Shown here in pieces: positions 33,961-43,139 of a stretch of DNA of 64,000 nt. Positions within the stretch are counted from its first letter, which is position 1. Every line of letters starts with the position of its first letter. The notes under the pieces were generated by a model that had not been told where the DNA came from, made no database searches, and saw only the letters and a program-made list of their open reading frames with translations. This DNA comes from Parvularcula sp964219355 (GTDB lineage: Bacteria > Pseudomonadota > Alphaproteobacteria > Caulobacterales > Parvularculaceae): contig CAXPOZ010000001.1 in the NCBI GenBank assembly GCA_964219355.1, positions 496,001 through 560,000 of the forward strand, read 5' to 3'. Position numbers and translations under genes: made by a program.

Positions 33961-34641
33961 TTACTGGTCGCGCTTGCCTTTATAGGCGGCACGGCGCTCT
34001 TCTTCGGTCAGCGTGCCGTCGCCATTGGTATCCAGTTTCTTGAAGCGCGCTTCGGTTGCGGCAAGATGCTCCTCTTTTGAAACCTTGCCATCGCCGTTTG
34101 TGTCGACCTTGCTGAGGTCCGGATGACCACCGCGGCGGTCGCCACCCCGGCGGCCCTCTCTCATGCCTTTGCGTGCCTCACGAGCAGCTTCCATTTCTTC
34201 CTGGGTGACAGCGCCATTTCCGTCCGCATCAAGATGATCGAACTGCTTTGACACCATTTCCTCGACTTTTTCACGGGTCATGGCGCCGCGCTCCCCGCCG
34301 CCTTTGCGTGCAAAGCGGCGCTGACGGTCGGGCTTTTCGTCCTCATCAATCGTGCCATTGGCATTGGTGTCACGCTCATCAAACCGGGCAAGCGCCTGAT
34401 CGAGCATCTCATCCTTCTCGATCGCGCCAGAGCCATCGGCATCAAGCGAGGCAAAATGGTCCGGGCGTTCGGGCTTGTCTGCTTCGGTCAGAAAACCATC
34501 GCCATTTGTGTCCATTTTCTCGAACTGGGCGCCGGCTTGTGCAAGCCGGGTCTCAAGCGTCACCGGGCCTTTATTGGCCATGCCGGGCTCACCGGCGCCA
34601 AGGGCTGCAAGGCTTGCCAGAAGGGTCAGTGAATTGATCAT
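33961..34641 (-). CDS. Exported six-EF-hand calcium-binding protein
   Basis: A 226-residue protein with a signal-like N-terminus (INSLTLLASLAALGAG) and six canonical EF-hand loops: DTNGDGFLTEAD, DADGSGAIEKDE, DTNANGTIDEDE, DADGNGAVTQEE, DTNGDGKVSKEE and DTNGDGTLTEEE. A basic Arg/Gly-rich stretch (GMREGRRGGDRRGG) separates loops four and five. It probably binds calcium in the periplasm or outside the cell, as a buffer or matrix component. It has its own terminator and no operon partner. Confidence 0.9.
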   Translation of the reverse strand: MINSLTLLASLAALGAGEPGMANKGPVTLETRLAQAGAQFEKMDTNGDGFLTEADKPERPDHFASLDADGSGAIEKDEMLDQALARFDERDTNANGTIDEDEKPDRQRRFARKGGGERGAMTREKVEEMVSKQFDHLDADGNGAVTQEEMEAAREARKGMREGRRGGDRRGGHPDLSKVDTNGDGKVSKEEHLAATEARFKKLDTNGDGTLTEEERRAAYKGKRDQ

Positions 34642-34815
34642 ATCGGGTATCCTTTAGTCGTGTCGCCGGGGCGTCCGGCCGATGAAAACTATTTAGGAGG
34701 CGAGTGTCGCGGGCAGGTGTCAGCGAAGGGGTTCATCCGTCCCGAATTGTATCTGATCTAGGGCGCCAAAATGATTGACAAGCCGGGCACGAGAAAGGCA
34801 TACGACGCGCCTTCT

Positions 34816-34892
34816 GGCGCGGTAGCTCAGTTGGTGAGAGCGCAGGATTCATAACCCTGAGGTCGGCGGTTCAATTCCGCCCCGCGCTACCA
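34816..34892 (+). tRNA. tRNA-Met (anticodon CAT), probably elongator
   Basis: A 77-base cloverleaf with acceptor GGCGCGG/CCGCGCT, D-arm GCTC…GAGC, anticodon loop TTCATAA (CAT), T-loop TTCAATT, and encoded CCA. The paired first acceptor bases exclude the initiator tRNA. CAT also occurs in lysidine-modified tRNA-Ile2, but the body resembles elongator Met. Confidence 0.93.
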
Positions 34893-35027
34893 GAACCCCC
34901 TTCAAATCTCATGGCATGAATGCAGGTGCAATGCCCCTACGTGGTGCAGGCGCATTTCATCGCAAACCGTCAGCGCACATTACTTTGTCAGGCTATATGT
35001 TCGAGACCAAAGAGTGCTCTTGCGAGG

Positions 35028-35255
35028 TCAGGATGGTGACCTGAAGGGGCGGACGGCTTTCGGCTCCGGCAATGGCCCATTTTCCGGGCGTCTCGTCATG
35101 ACCCATCCATCGCCTTCGCATCTCGTACACACTGAGTTCGGCATGAGCTGGGCGGAAATCTGCAAGTTCCTGCCCGTCCCTTCACAGGCCGCGCATTTCT
35201 CCTGCCGGACGGAGAGCCGCACCACTCGTTTCAGATAGGAATAAAGACGCTTCAT
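35028..35255 (-). CDS. Small zinc-finger-like protein with two CxxCxGxG motifs
   Basis: A 75-residue basic protein. I start at the ATG at 35255, which follows GAGGAG at good spacing. Two DnaJ-type motifs, CAACEGTG (Cys21, Cys24) and CTRCEGDG (Cys43, Cys46), are spaced as in a single four-Cys zinc site. The N-terminus is basic (KRLYSYLKRVVRLSVR) and the C-terminus Pro-rich. DnaJ has four such motifs; this is a free-standing half-size unit. It may bind zinc and RNA or protein; function unknown. The rest of the 34893-35445 gap shows no other gene. Confidence 0.65.
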   Translation of the reverse strand: MKRLYSYLKRVVRLSVRQEKCAACEGTGRNLQISAQLMPNSVCTRCEGDGWVMTRRPENGPLPEPKAVRPFRSPS

Positions 35256-35445
35256 GCCGCTCCTCACAGAACGCCAGCGTAGAGGAAGCTTTCACGCCAC
35301 ACAACCTCTGGTTATTTATTTGAATCTCCTTCACTCATGGTTGCGCACCCAAAACAGCGCGCAGGCTGTCCCCCGCATGTACATTGTTGATTAGGACGGC
35401 GCGGGATAGGACAAATCTCCACCTTGTGAGCCACGGGAGAGAACC

Positions 35446-36024
35446 ATGGAACTGATCGTCCCCGCCGTATTGGTCATCATCGCAGCCGGCGCCTATTTCT
35501 GGTATGTCAGCATCATCGGCCGACGGAACAAGGTCAAGGAAGCCTTGGGCTCAATCGATGCCCATCTGCAACTTCGCTCTGATCTGATCCCGAACCTTCT
35601 GCGCGCCGCGCAGCGTTTTCTCTCTCACGAGGAAAAGCTCCTGACCGAAATCACCGCTCTGCGTTCGGAAGTGACCAAGGATTATGACCGGGGCAATGGC
35701 GAAGAAGTCAAACAGCACCTCAATTTTGCCGAGCAGCTCAGCTCGAAACTGGGCCAGCTCCGGGTACAGATCGAAAACTATCCTGATCTCAAGGGTGACG
35801 GGCCGATCGAAGAAGCCATGGAAACCATGAGCGAGATCGAAGCGCAGATCACGGCGGCCCGCCGTTTCTACAACTCTGCCGTCACAGATCTGAACAATTC
35901 GGTCGAAATCTTCCCCGGCAGCGTCATCGCCAATATGGCAGGCGTCAGTTCCATGCCGTATTACGAAGCCGCAGAGGCAAGCCGCGCGCCCATCAATGCG
36001 GATGATTATCTGAACCCGGCATAA
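35446..36024 (+). CDS. LemA family protein
   Basis: A 192-residue protein with one N-terminal membrane segment (residues 3-25) and a long helical cytoplasmic-type bundle. LemA hallmarks are NKVKEALGSIDAHLQLRSDLIPNLL, the helix around SHEEKLLTEITALRSEV, and ARRFYNSAVTDLNNSVEIFPGSVIA. The family role is still unclear. It is followed 12 bases later by a DUF3137 membrane protein, a frequent partner, so the two probably act as one membrane unit. Confidence 0.93.
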   Translation: MELIVPAVLVIIAAGAYFWYVSIIGRRNKVKEALGSIDAHLQLRSDLIPNLLRAAQRFLSHEEKLLTEITALRSEVTKDYDRGNGEEVKQHLNFAEQLSSKLGQLRVQIENYPDLKGDGPIEEAMETMSEIEAQITAARRFYNSAVTDLNNSVEIFPGSVIANMAGVSSMPYYEAAEASRAPINADDYLNPA

Positions 36025-36035
36025 GGCGATCCGTC

Positions 36036-37004
36036 TTGACGGAAAATTCGACGACAGAAGACAGCCGCGCCATCGATGAGCTGATCGCCGAGCGCGCAGC
36101 AGCCATTGGCGGCGAGTTTGAGACCCGCCGCGTGGAAGCTGTCAGTCTGATGAACAAGTACCGCCTTTATGCAGGCATCGCAGGCGGCGGCGCCCTGGCG
36201 CTGCTGCTGGTCGGCGCCATCTTCTTCGAAGGTCTCGACTATGGCGAAGCGCTCATGCTGGCGATCGGCATTACGGTCATCGGGCTGGCGATCGCGCAGA
36301 CACCCGGTCGGCGCTATAAAAGCAGCATCAAGAATGAAGCCTTCAATCGCTTCGTTCAGAGCTTCGGGCCGGAGTTCCAGTATCGCGCGCGCGGCAATAT
36401 TCCGATGGATTTCCTTCGCCGCTCCAGTCTTATCCCGCATCACGACAAGCGCCGGTTCGAGGATTACATCACCGGGGTCTGGGGCGGTGTCCGCTTTTCG
36501 CTGATGGAAGCAAAACTGGTCGATGTGCGCGGTTCGGGAAAGAACAAGAGAGATGTGACCGTCTTTGATGGCCTCTTTGCCGTCTTCGAACACAAAAAGG
36601 ATTTCAGTGGCCGGATGATCATTCGCCGCGACATGGGCGCAATCGGCAACTGGTTCGGCGATGCGTTCACCAAACTCGAACGGGTCGGCCTTGAAGACCC
36701 TCGGTTTGAGAAGGAATTCGAAGTTTACAGCGAGGATCAGATCGCCTCGCGCATGCTCCTGACCACAACCTTCATGGAACGGCTCTACCATCTCGCCAAA
36801 GATCTGGGGGATGGCCGGATGCAGGCCGCCTTTTATGAAGGCAAGTTCCTCGCCATGATCCCCTGCCGGAAGAACAGGTTCGAGCCTTCCCTGACATTAC
36901 AGCCAGGCGCCGCGCGCCGTGACCTTGAGCGCTTTGCAGAAGAGCTCAAGGACATTATTCAGGTAGCTGATCGCTTACGGCTTGGCGAAGATTTGAGCGT
37001 CTAA
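36036..37004 (+). CDS. DUF3137 membrane protein
   Basis: A 322-residue protein with two adjacent membrane segments (about residues 42-85) and a soluble C-terminal domain (AFNRFVQSFGPEFQYRARG, GVRFSLMEAKL, VFDGLFAVFEHKKDFSGRMIIRRD) typical of DUF3137 proteins encoded next to lemA. The start appears to be a TTG at 36036 with AAGG upstream; the first ATG would remove part of the N-terminal helix. Biochemical role unknown. Confidence 0.85.
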   Translation: MTENSTTEDSRAIDELIAERAAAIGGEFETRRVEAVSLMNKYRLYAGIAGGGALALLLVGAIFFEGLDYGEALMLAIGITVIGLAIAQTPGRRYKSSIKNEAFNRFVQSFGPEFQYRARGNIPMDFLRRSSLIPHHDKRRFEDYITGVWGGVRFSLMEAKLVDVRGSGKNKRDVTVFDGLFAVFEHKKDFSGRMIIRRDMGAIGNWFGDAFTKLERVGLEDPRFEKEFEVYSEDQIASRMLLTTTFMERLYHLAKDLGDGRMQAAFYEGKFLAMIPCRKNRFEPSLTLQPGAARRDLERFAEELKDIIQVADRLRLGEDLSV

Positions 37005-37008
37005 ACGC

Positions 37009-38154
37009 TTAGCCCAGATTTGTCGCCTGCGTGGTGACCGGCCGGCGGAAACCGATGGCGGCCGAAGTCCCGCCACCTTCGCGCGGGGCAATATGAAATT
37101 TCGCGTGATTGAGTTTGGCGATCGTCGAGACGAGTGCCAGCCCGAAGCCCATGCCTTCATGCAGCTTGGCGTGGCCATCCTTGTCGACATAAAGCGGCGA
37201 GTTCGCGACATGCGCGACCGACTCCGTCAGCCCCCTGCCCGAATCCGCAACCATGATCCGCACTTCATCCTGTTCAACATGAAGCAGGACACTCACATGC
37301 TCCCCGCGATGCGAGAACTTGATCGCATTTTCGATCAGCTCACGAATTGCCAGACGAACTTCCTGCCCCTTGGCAAGAGCTGCCGCCTTCCGGCGGCGGG
37401 CATCGAGCGAGAGCGTGACTTTCTTCTCATTCGCCAGTCCGCGAAGCTGCTCGACTTCGTCAGCGACAATGCTGACGATCTCACAATGCGGCGACGTATC
37501 GTCTTTTTCTGAGAGATGCGGCAGGCGGGCAAATTCGATCAGGCGTCCGACCAGCATCAGCATATATTCGCCGCGATCCCGCACGCGCGTCAGCGTCGAT
37601 AGGGGATCAAAGGCGTCATCAGCATCGGACAACTCGGTCACCGCCCGAACCAGATCGCTGACGGGCGTTGAAAGCTCCGCATTCAGCAGATTGATGAACG
37701 CCCGGCGGGTGGAGGCATGATCCGCCTCGGTCGTGTCATCTTTTTCACCCTCAATACTGCCCTGGCTCATGAATTTGAGTTCTTCAAATCCCTGATTGAG
37801 GATCTTCCGAAGCTCATCCGCATCACAAGGCTTGCGCAAAAAGCGCATGACGGCGCCTTCATTGATGGCCGCAATCGCGGTTTCCTGGTCGGAGTTACCG
37901 GTCAGCATGATCCGCCGGATCTGCGGATACTCTTCACGCAATCGCGTCAGAAGCTCGATGCCATTCATCTCCGGCATCTGCATGTCCGCAACGACAATGC
38001 CGACCTCTTCATCCGACGCAAGAATATCGAGTGCAAGCGGACCGCTTTCCGCCGTCAGAATATCAAAATCACTCGCCAGCCGCCGACGCAGGGCAGACAG
38101 CAATCTGGGTTCGTCATCAACAAGGAGAACTTTGCTACGCTGCTGTGACATCAT
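37009..38154 (-). CDS. Receiver domain fused to a degenerate histidine kinase
   Basis: A 381-residue protein starting at the ATG at 38154, behind GGAGG and overlapping the kinase gene by 20 bp. Residues 7-120 form an intact receiver domain (DD at 13-14, phospho-acceptor Asp57, Lys108). Residues 150-210 look like a dimerisation helix pair, but the phospho-His position reads LNAELSTPV (Ala159 instead of His). The ATPase domain is complete: N-box RELIENAIKF (Asn276), G1 DSGRGL, G2 GMGFGLALV. It may be an allosteric partner of the adjacent kinase rather than a kinase itself. It is the third gene of the H-NOX operon. Confidence 0.85.
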   Translation of the reverse strand: MMSQQRSKVLLVDDEPRLLSALRRRLASDFDILTAESGPLALDILASDEEVGIVVADMQMPEMNGIELLTRLREEYPQIRRIMLTGNSDQETAIAAINEGAVMRFLRKPCDADELRKILNQGFEELKFMSQGSIEGEKDDTTEADHASTRRAFINLLNAELSTPVSDLVRAVTELSDADDAFDPLSTLTRVRDRGEYMLMLVGRLIEFARLPHLSEKDDTSPHCEIVSIVADEVEQLRGLANEKKVTLSLDARRRKAAALAKGQEVRLAIRELIENAIKFSHRGEHVSVLLHVEQDEVRIMVADSGRGLTESVAHVANSPLYVDKDGHAKLHEGMGFGLALVSTIAKLNHAKFHIAPREGGGTSAAIGFRRPVTTQATNLG

Positions 38155-39505
38155 GTTCCTCCGCAGAAATGATTTCTTCCATGACATGCGCCATTGGCAG
38201 CTCGATCAGGAAGGTCGTGTCGAATGAGGCTTCATCAACCAGCGTCAGGCGGCCACTATGTCCTTTGACAATAACGTCTTTCGCCAGCGCCAGCCCCTGC
38301 CCGGTTCCCTTGCCGACCGGCTTCGTGGTGAAGAACGGGTCGAAGATTTTCTGACGAAGCGATTGAGGCACGCCGCCGCCATTGTCGCTGATACGGATTT
38401 GCACAAAGCCATCGACAGATTTCGTTGAGATACGGATTTTTCCGCCCTCTTCCCGCTTGTCCTTGATCGCATCGACCGCATTCAGGACGAGATTGAGGAT
38501 CACCTGTTGCAATTGGCTCTGCCGGCAGTTCAACTCAGGAAGATTTTCTGACAGATCCTGCTCGACGATGATGCCGGAATCGATATTTCTCTTGGAGATA
38601 TTGAGCGCATTGCGGATCAACCGATTGATGTCGACATCATCACTCTCGCCGGATCCCGGATGCGAGAATTCCTTCATCAGCAGGACAATGTCGCGCACCT
38701 GCGCAATCCCTTCCTGGCTTTCCTGAAGGCATTCGAAGATATCCTTGACCAGAACATCCAGCCGGACTTCCTTACTATGATCATCAACGTCTTTGACGAG
38801 ATCCTTATACGCCTCATCCTGCGCGACCGCGCTGCGAAGCCCTTCATATTTCCGCCAGGAGATATGGATTTTTTTCAGTGCTTCCTGAAGAAAGGCAAGA
38901 TTGTCGCCGATGAACTGGATCGGCGTATTGATCTCATGCGCAATGCCAGCCGAAAGCGCCCCGATTGCCTCCAGGCGCCGCGCTTCGTCGAGCTGTTGTT
39001 CAATGCGTGTACGCTTCTTCTCAGAAGCTACACGTTTTGCAATGTCGTGAACGAAGAGAAGATAGATACGCTCTGAACCGATCGGGCCATGATAGCCGCG
39101 AACCTCTGCCGGGAAGGAGGAGCCGTCAGCGGAGCGCACCCTGAACTGTTCCAGCGAGAAATAGCCGTCCCCTGCGTCCGCAAGCACCCTCGTGATCCCG
39201 GGGAAATACTCCTCCGCCTCATGCCCGCACATCTCGCCGCGGCTCATTTTCAACTGCTCCGTGGCCGCCGCATTGCAGTCATGGAGCTTCAGTGATGACG
39301 AAATCATGTAAACACCATCCGGCGCGACGCGCATGATTTCCGACAGAAGCGTTGCTGTCTTTTTCAGATGGGCTGTGGAGACTTCCAGAGCCTCCTGCTG
39401 CGAAAACAGCTCACGGCTTTTTTCTTCAAGCAGCCGTTCTGCCTCTTTCCGGCTCGCTTTTTCCCGAGCGGCAATAGACTTATAAAGATCGATATTTTCT
39501 GTCAT
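38135..39505 (-). CDS. PAS sensor histidine kinase, H-NOX-associated
   Basis: A 456-residue soluble kinase with no membrane segment. Order: N-terminal coiled coil (residues 1-55), PAS domain (about 56-160), dimerisation/phospho-acceptor helix (ALSAGIAHEINTP, His190), and ATPase domain (N-box LNLVLNAVDAI, G1 DNGGGVP, FDPFFTT, G2 GTGQGLALA). It overlaps the H-NOX gene by four bases (ATGA). Bacterial H-NOX proteins commonly control a neighbouring soluble kinase (HnoK type) in a nitric-oxide-dependent way, so this is the likely partner. The output regulator is probably the next gene's receiver or one elsewhere. Confidence 0.92.
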   Translation of the reverse strand: MTENIDLYKSIAAREKASRKEAERLLEEKSRELFSQQEALEVSTAHLKKTATLLSEIMRVAPDGVYMISSSLKLHDCNAAATEQLKMSRGEMCGHEAEEYFPGITRVLADAGDGYFSLEQFRVRSADGSSFPAEVRGYHGPIGSERIYLLFVHDIAKRVASEKKRTRIEQQLDEARRLEAIGALSAGIAHEINTPIQFIGDNLAFLQEALKKIHISWRKYEGLRSAVAQDEAYKDLVKDVDDHSKEVRLDVLVKDIFECLQESQEGIAQVRDIVLLMKEFSHPGSGESDDVDINRLIRNALNISKRNIDSGIIVEQDLSENLPELNCRQSQLQQVILNLVLNAVDAIKDKREEGGKIRISTKSVDGFVQIRISDNGGGVPQSLRQKIFDPFFTTKPVGKGTGQGLALAKDVIVKGHSGRLTLVDEASFDTTFLIELPMAHVMEEIISAEEHDVTAA

Positions 39506-40050
39506 TTGGGCTGCTTCTCAATGTCAAACTGGATGACCGAATCCGGGCTCTCTTCAAGAGTCGTGCGTGTGATGACCGCCTCTTCCTCAAAATGCGCGAG
39601 GCATCCCTTGATCAGACCTTCGCAGAGGTCTCCCATGTGCCGTCTGGATCGATAGATAAGCTGGAGATGCGTATCCGTGTGTACTGCCGTTTCGAATGTC
39701 GGAAGCTCAGCATCAGGATAAAGCTTGCGCACTTCCATATGGATGACATTCTCAACCGATGCGAGGAACGAGAATGCATCATCGCAGCCCTCGAAAAGCG
39801 CCGGATAGGAAACGGTAAATCGGCCAAAGAGATGCTCGCCGAAGACTCGGAGGAGGTCAGGCACCGCGATGCCGGAACTGTTGGAGAGAACACTGACCAG
39901 AGACACCATTTCAGACGTCGGATAAGTCCCCGTCGTGGCGTAGACGCCCTTTGTGGGCAGGTCGGCAGCATCGATCGTTTCCTGAAGAAATTCAGGACCA
40001 TGGGCATCCTCGACATAGTCGAAGAGCTCGGTGAACACGGCACCCTTCAT
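39502..40050 (-). CDS. H-NOX heme nitric-oxide sensor
   Basis: A 182-residue single-domain heme protein. Diagnostic residues are present: the proximal heme ligand His104 in ENVIHMEVRKLYPDAELP and the propionate-binding YxSxR motif (Tyr133, Ser135, Arg137 in IYRSRR). Length is that of stand-alone bacterial H-NOX proteins. It senses NO (or oxygen) and passes the signal to the coupled kinase. It is the first gene of a three-gene operon. The upstream 216-bp region holds an imperfect palindrome GTAAT…ATTAC at 40141-40159 and no other gene. Confidence 0.95.
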   Translation of the reverse strand: MKGAVFTELFDYVEDAHGPEFLQETIDAADLPTKGVYATTGTYPTSEMVSLVSVLSNSSGIAVPDLLRVFGEHLFGRFTVSYPALFEGCDDAFSFLASVENVIHMEVRKLYPDAELPTFETAVHTDTHLQLIYRSRRHMGDLCEGLIKGCLAHFEEEAVITRTTLEESPDSVIQFDIEKQPK

Positions 40051-40266
40051 AAAGCTCGCACTCCTCGCATGTGAGAAGAACTAGCGCTAATTTCTTTCGG
40101 TTCGATTAGTTTTGAAGGGCATTGTTTGGGCCACGACACCGTAATACTTCAGTAATTACAGTTAGGACGAGGTAAATATTTCACGCTGTTTGCCTATCCT
40201 AAAGTGGCGGCTGGACAGCAAATCACGCGGCTCGCCATTGCCCCCAGCAATCCCTAAATAGCCCCC

Positions 40267-42105
40267 ATGCCTCCCTTGAGTGTGACTGCCAAAGACGGCG
40301 AGCAAGCCGAATCGAGCCTCGCCGAGCAGATCGCCTCGGTCAGGTTCCTGATGCCCTATATGTGGCGCAAGGACCGCCCGGACTTCAAACGCCGGATCAT
40401 CGCGGCCTTTGCCGTCATCCTGATCGGCCAGATCATCATGGTCGCCGCCCCTCTCGCGCTGGCGCGCGGCATCAACCAGCTCGCAGAGCAGGATGAGATG
40501 CTGGGCCTGACGGCAGCGGTTGCCGGGTTCGTCATAGGCTATGGCGTTCTCCGGCTGCTGGCGGCCGGGTTGCCGCAGCTCAGGGAGTATTTCTTCTCGG
40601 TCGTCGGGCAGACCGCCCAGCGCGAAGTCGCGGTCTCGGTCTTCAAGCACCTTCATTCCCTCTCCTTGCGGTTCCATCTTGAACGGCGGACGGGCGGGCT
40701 CTCGCGGCTGATTGAACGCGGGGTGCGGGCGATCGATTTTCTCTTCCGCTTCCTCCTCTTCAATATCGGCCCGACCCTGATCCAGCTGGCGCTGGTCTCC
40801 GCCGCATTCGGCATCCGTTATGAATGGTCGCTCGTCATCATCGTCGTTGTGACGGTCGTCATCTATTTCTGGTTCACGGTGTCATCGACCGAGTGGCGGC
40901 TGAAATTCCGCCGCACCATGAACGAAAAGGACCAGCTCGCGACAACCCGTTCGGTGGATGCGCTCCTGAACTATGAGACCGTCAAATATTTCGGCAATGA
41001 GGGGTATGAAGCGGCCCGCTATGACGAGGCGCTGTGCGATTATCAGAAGGCCGCCGTCAAATCACAGACCTCGCTGGCGCTCCTTAATTTCGGCCAGTCA
41101 CTGGTCATCAATTTTGGCCTCGTTGCAGCCCTCTGGGTCACAGCGAGCGGTGTGGCCTCCGGCCGTTACGGCATTGGCGAGATGACGGGCGTCAGCCTGA
41201 TCATGATGCAGCTCTATCAACCGCTGAACATTCTCGGTTTTGCCTATCGCGAGATCAAACAGGCCCTGGTCGACATGGAGCGCATGTTCGCCCTTTTGAA
41301 GGTCGGCCCGGAGGTCGAGGACGACACAAACGCACGCGAGCTGATCATTTCCGGCGGCGCCATCACTTTTGATGATGTGCATTTCAGCTACGACCCCGAA
41401 CGCCAGATCCTCCACGGGATCAGCTTCGAGGCCGCGCCGGGAGAGAAAGTGGCGGTTGTCGGACCCTCGGGGGCGGGTAAGTCCACGATCGCACGTCTTC
41501 TCTACCGCTTCTATGACACCGATCAGGGACACATCCTCATCGACGGCCAGCCGATAAGTGAAGTGACGCAAAAGAGCCTCCGCCGCGTCATCGGCATGGT
41601 TCCTCAGGATACGGTGCTGTTCAACGACACGATCGGCTTCAACATCGCCTACGGCAAGCCCGGCGCCAGTCAGGCAGAGATCGAGGCTGCCGCACGCACC
41701 GCGCAGATCCACGAATTCATCTCCGGCCTGCCGCTCGGCTATGACACCATGGTCGGCGAGCGCGGCCTCAAACTCTCAGGGGGCGAGAAACAGCGCGTCG
41801 CCATCGCCCGCACAGTGCTGAAGGATCCGCCGATCCTGATCCTCGATGAAGCGACCTCCGCCCTCGATTCAGCAACCGAGCAGGGCATCATCGGCGCGCT
41901 GCGCGAGGTCGAAGAGAACCGCACGACGATCACCATCGCGCACCGTCTCTCCACGGTAGTCGATGCCGACCGCATCGTCGTTCTCGAGGCAGGCCGTGTC
42001 GCTGAGACCGGCACGCATACGGAGCTTCTGGAGAAAGGCGGCCTCTACGCCGAATTGTGGCGGCGCCAGTCCGAAGGCTTTACCGAGGCCGAAGCGGCCG
42101 AGTAG
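40267..42105 (+). CDS. Atm1/HMT1-type ABC exporter
   Basis: A 612-residue half-transporter. Six membrane segments lie in residues 35-330, and then a nucleotide-binding domain: Walker A GPSGAGKST, Q-loop VPQDTVLF, signature LSGGEKQRVAIART, Walker B ILILDEATSALD, H-loop IAHRLST. The NYETVKYFGNEGYEAARYDEAL stretch is characteristic of the Atm1 branch, which exports glutathione-linked sulfur species or metal conjugates and is allied to iron-sulfur cluster metabolism. The gene is divergent from the H-NOX operon. Confidence 0.93.
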   Translation: MPPLSVTAKDGEQAESSLAEQIASVRFLMPYMWRKDRPDFKRRIIAAFAVILIGQIIMVAAPLALARGINQLAEQDEMLGLTAAVAGFVIGYGVLRLLAAGLPQLREYFFSVVGQTAQREVAVSVFKHLHSLSLRFHLERRTGGLSRLIERGVRAIDFLFRFLLFNIGPTLIQLALVSAAFGIRYEWSLVIIVVVTVVIYFWFTVSSTEWRLKFRRTMNEKDQLATTRSVDALLNYETVKYFGNEGYEAARYDEALCDYQKAAVKSQTSLALLNFGQSLVINFGLVAALWVTASGVASGRYGIGEMTGVSLIMMQLYQPLNILGFAYREIKQALVDMERMFALLKVGPEVEDDTNARELIISGGAITFDDVHFSYDPERQILHGISFEAAPGEKVAVVGPSGAGKSTIARLLYRFYDTDQGHILIDGQPISEVTQKSLRRVIGMVPQDTVLFNDTIGFNIAYGKPGASQAEIEAAARTAQIHEFISGLPLGYDTMVGERGLKLSGGEKQRVAIARTVLKDPPILILDEATSALDSATEQGIIGALREVEENRTTITIAHRLSTVVDADRIVVLEAGRVAETGTHTELLEKGGLYAELWRRQSEGFTEAEAAE

Positions 42106-42157
42106 CGCACTGCCCCTCCTTCGGCTATGATGGCTGCGGCTGCAGAGGGGAAAAGCC

Positions 42158-42484
42158 ATGACCGGGGCCATCAGGCTGATAATTGCCATCTTCGTCGTTT
42201 CGATTGGGCTCTACCTCTATACGGGCTCCAAACGGTCCGGCGCGGCCTCTGATACCGGCACTCCCACAGAGAACGCCGACGAAGAGGTCGTGTCTGACGA
42301 AGAGCCGCAAGCCGAGGTGATGCCTGCCGGTGATCCGGAGGCTATCCCGGCCGATGAAGACAGCATGACGGATGACGCTGCGGAAGATATCGACGCGGAC
42401 ACACCGCTTGCGGATGAGGAAGACACGCCCGGCCCCGAGAACAGCAATTCGATCATCCTGCCGGACGAAGAGCCGGGCCGCTAA
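42158..42484 (+). CDS. Acidic single-pass membrane protein, unknown function
   Basis: A 108-residue protein with an N-terminal membrane segment (AIRLIIAIFVVSIGLYLYTG) and a very acidic, low-complexity tail (many Asp/Glu, Pro), ending EEPGR. The start follows AGAGGGGAAAAGCC. It lies 52 bases after the exporter, so may be cotranscribed. No family recognised; the tail looks disordered. Confidence 0.6.
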   Translation: MTGAIRLIIAIFVVSIGLYLYTGSKRSGAASDTGTPTENADEEVVSDEEPQAEVMPAGDPEAIPADEDSMTDDAAEDIDADTPLADEEDTPGPENSNSIILPDEEPGR

Positions 42485-42485
42485 A

Positions 42486-43139
42486 TTATTCACCCATCGC
42501 TTCCCGCACCGCTGCCTGCAGGCGCGGCACGACAAATTCATCAAACCACGGATTTTTCTTGAGCCACGCCGTATTGCGCCAGCTTGGATGCGGCAGCGGC
42601 AGGACCAGCCGACCTGTCTCCTCGGCTTCGGCAAAGCGCGCCTCCCAATCCGCGACGATATCGCGAACCCCGCGCTTTTTCTCCTCCGGTAGATGCCAGT
42701 TCATGGCGTAGCGCCCAATCAGGAGAACGACATCAAGCCGGGAGAGGATCGCGCTCATGATCCGTTCCCGCCATATCTCCGCACAGACCTTGGGTGGCGG
42801 CAGGTCTCCGCCCTTCCCCGTCTTGCCTGTCCCGTCATAGCCGGGAAAACAGAAAGCCATGGGGACAACCGCAAGACGGCCAGAGTCGTAGAATTCTTCT
42901 TCCGTCATCCCCAGCCATTCACGAAGGCGAACACCGGATGGATCAAAAAAGGGCTTGCCTTCAATATGCGCAAGATTGCCCGGTGCCTGACCGAAAACGC
43001 CGATACGCGCGCCTGCCGGGATCTGGAACACCGGATTGGCGCTGGGGATGATCCCCTCAACCTCACAATGTCGGCAGGCGGAGAGTTCCGCCTTTAGCGC
43101 CTCAAGCGGCGGCGTCTCAGGCACTGCCTTCTGTGTCAT
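42486..43139 (-). CDS. Uracil-DNA glycosylase superfamily protein
   Basis: A 217-residue protein with the motifs GQAPGNLAHIEGKPFFDPSG near the active site and LPLPHPSWRN at the C-terminal catalytic region. Cys22-x-x-Cys25 (CRHC) near the N-terminus could be part of a metal or Fe-S site. It differs from the family-4-like enzyme at 7095 and belongs to the short, less studied branch of the superfamily. I chose the ATG at 43139, overlapping the DUF3126 gene end by 23 bp; the longer frame adds residues antisense-like in composition. Activity untested by sequence alone. Confidence 0.75.
   Translation of the reverse strand: MTQKAVPETPPLEALKAELSACRHCEVEGIIPSANPVFQIPAGARIGVFGQAPGNLAHIEGKPFFDPSGVRLREWLGMTEEEFYDSGRLAVVPMAFCFPGYDGTGKTGKGGDLPPPKVCAEIWRERIMSAILSRLDVVLLIGRYAMNWHLPEEKKRGVRDIVADWEARFAEAEETGRLVLPLPHPSWRNTAWLKKNPWFDEFVVPRLQAAVREAMGE

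Noticed and set aside
40141..40159. Imperfect palindrome GTAAT…ATTAC upstream of H-NOX as an NO-regulator site
   Set aside because: It does not match NnrR (TTGAC…GTCAA) or NsrR patterns; arms are only five bases.
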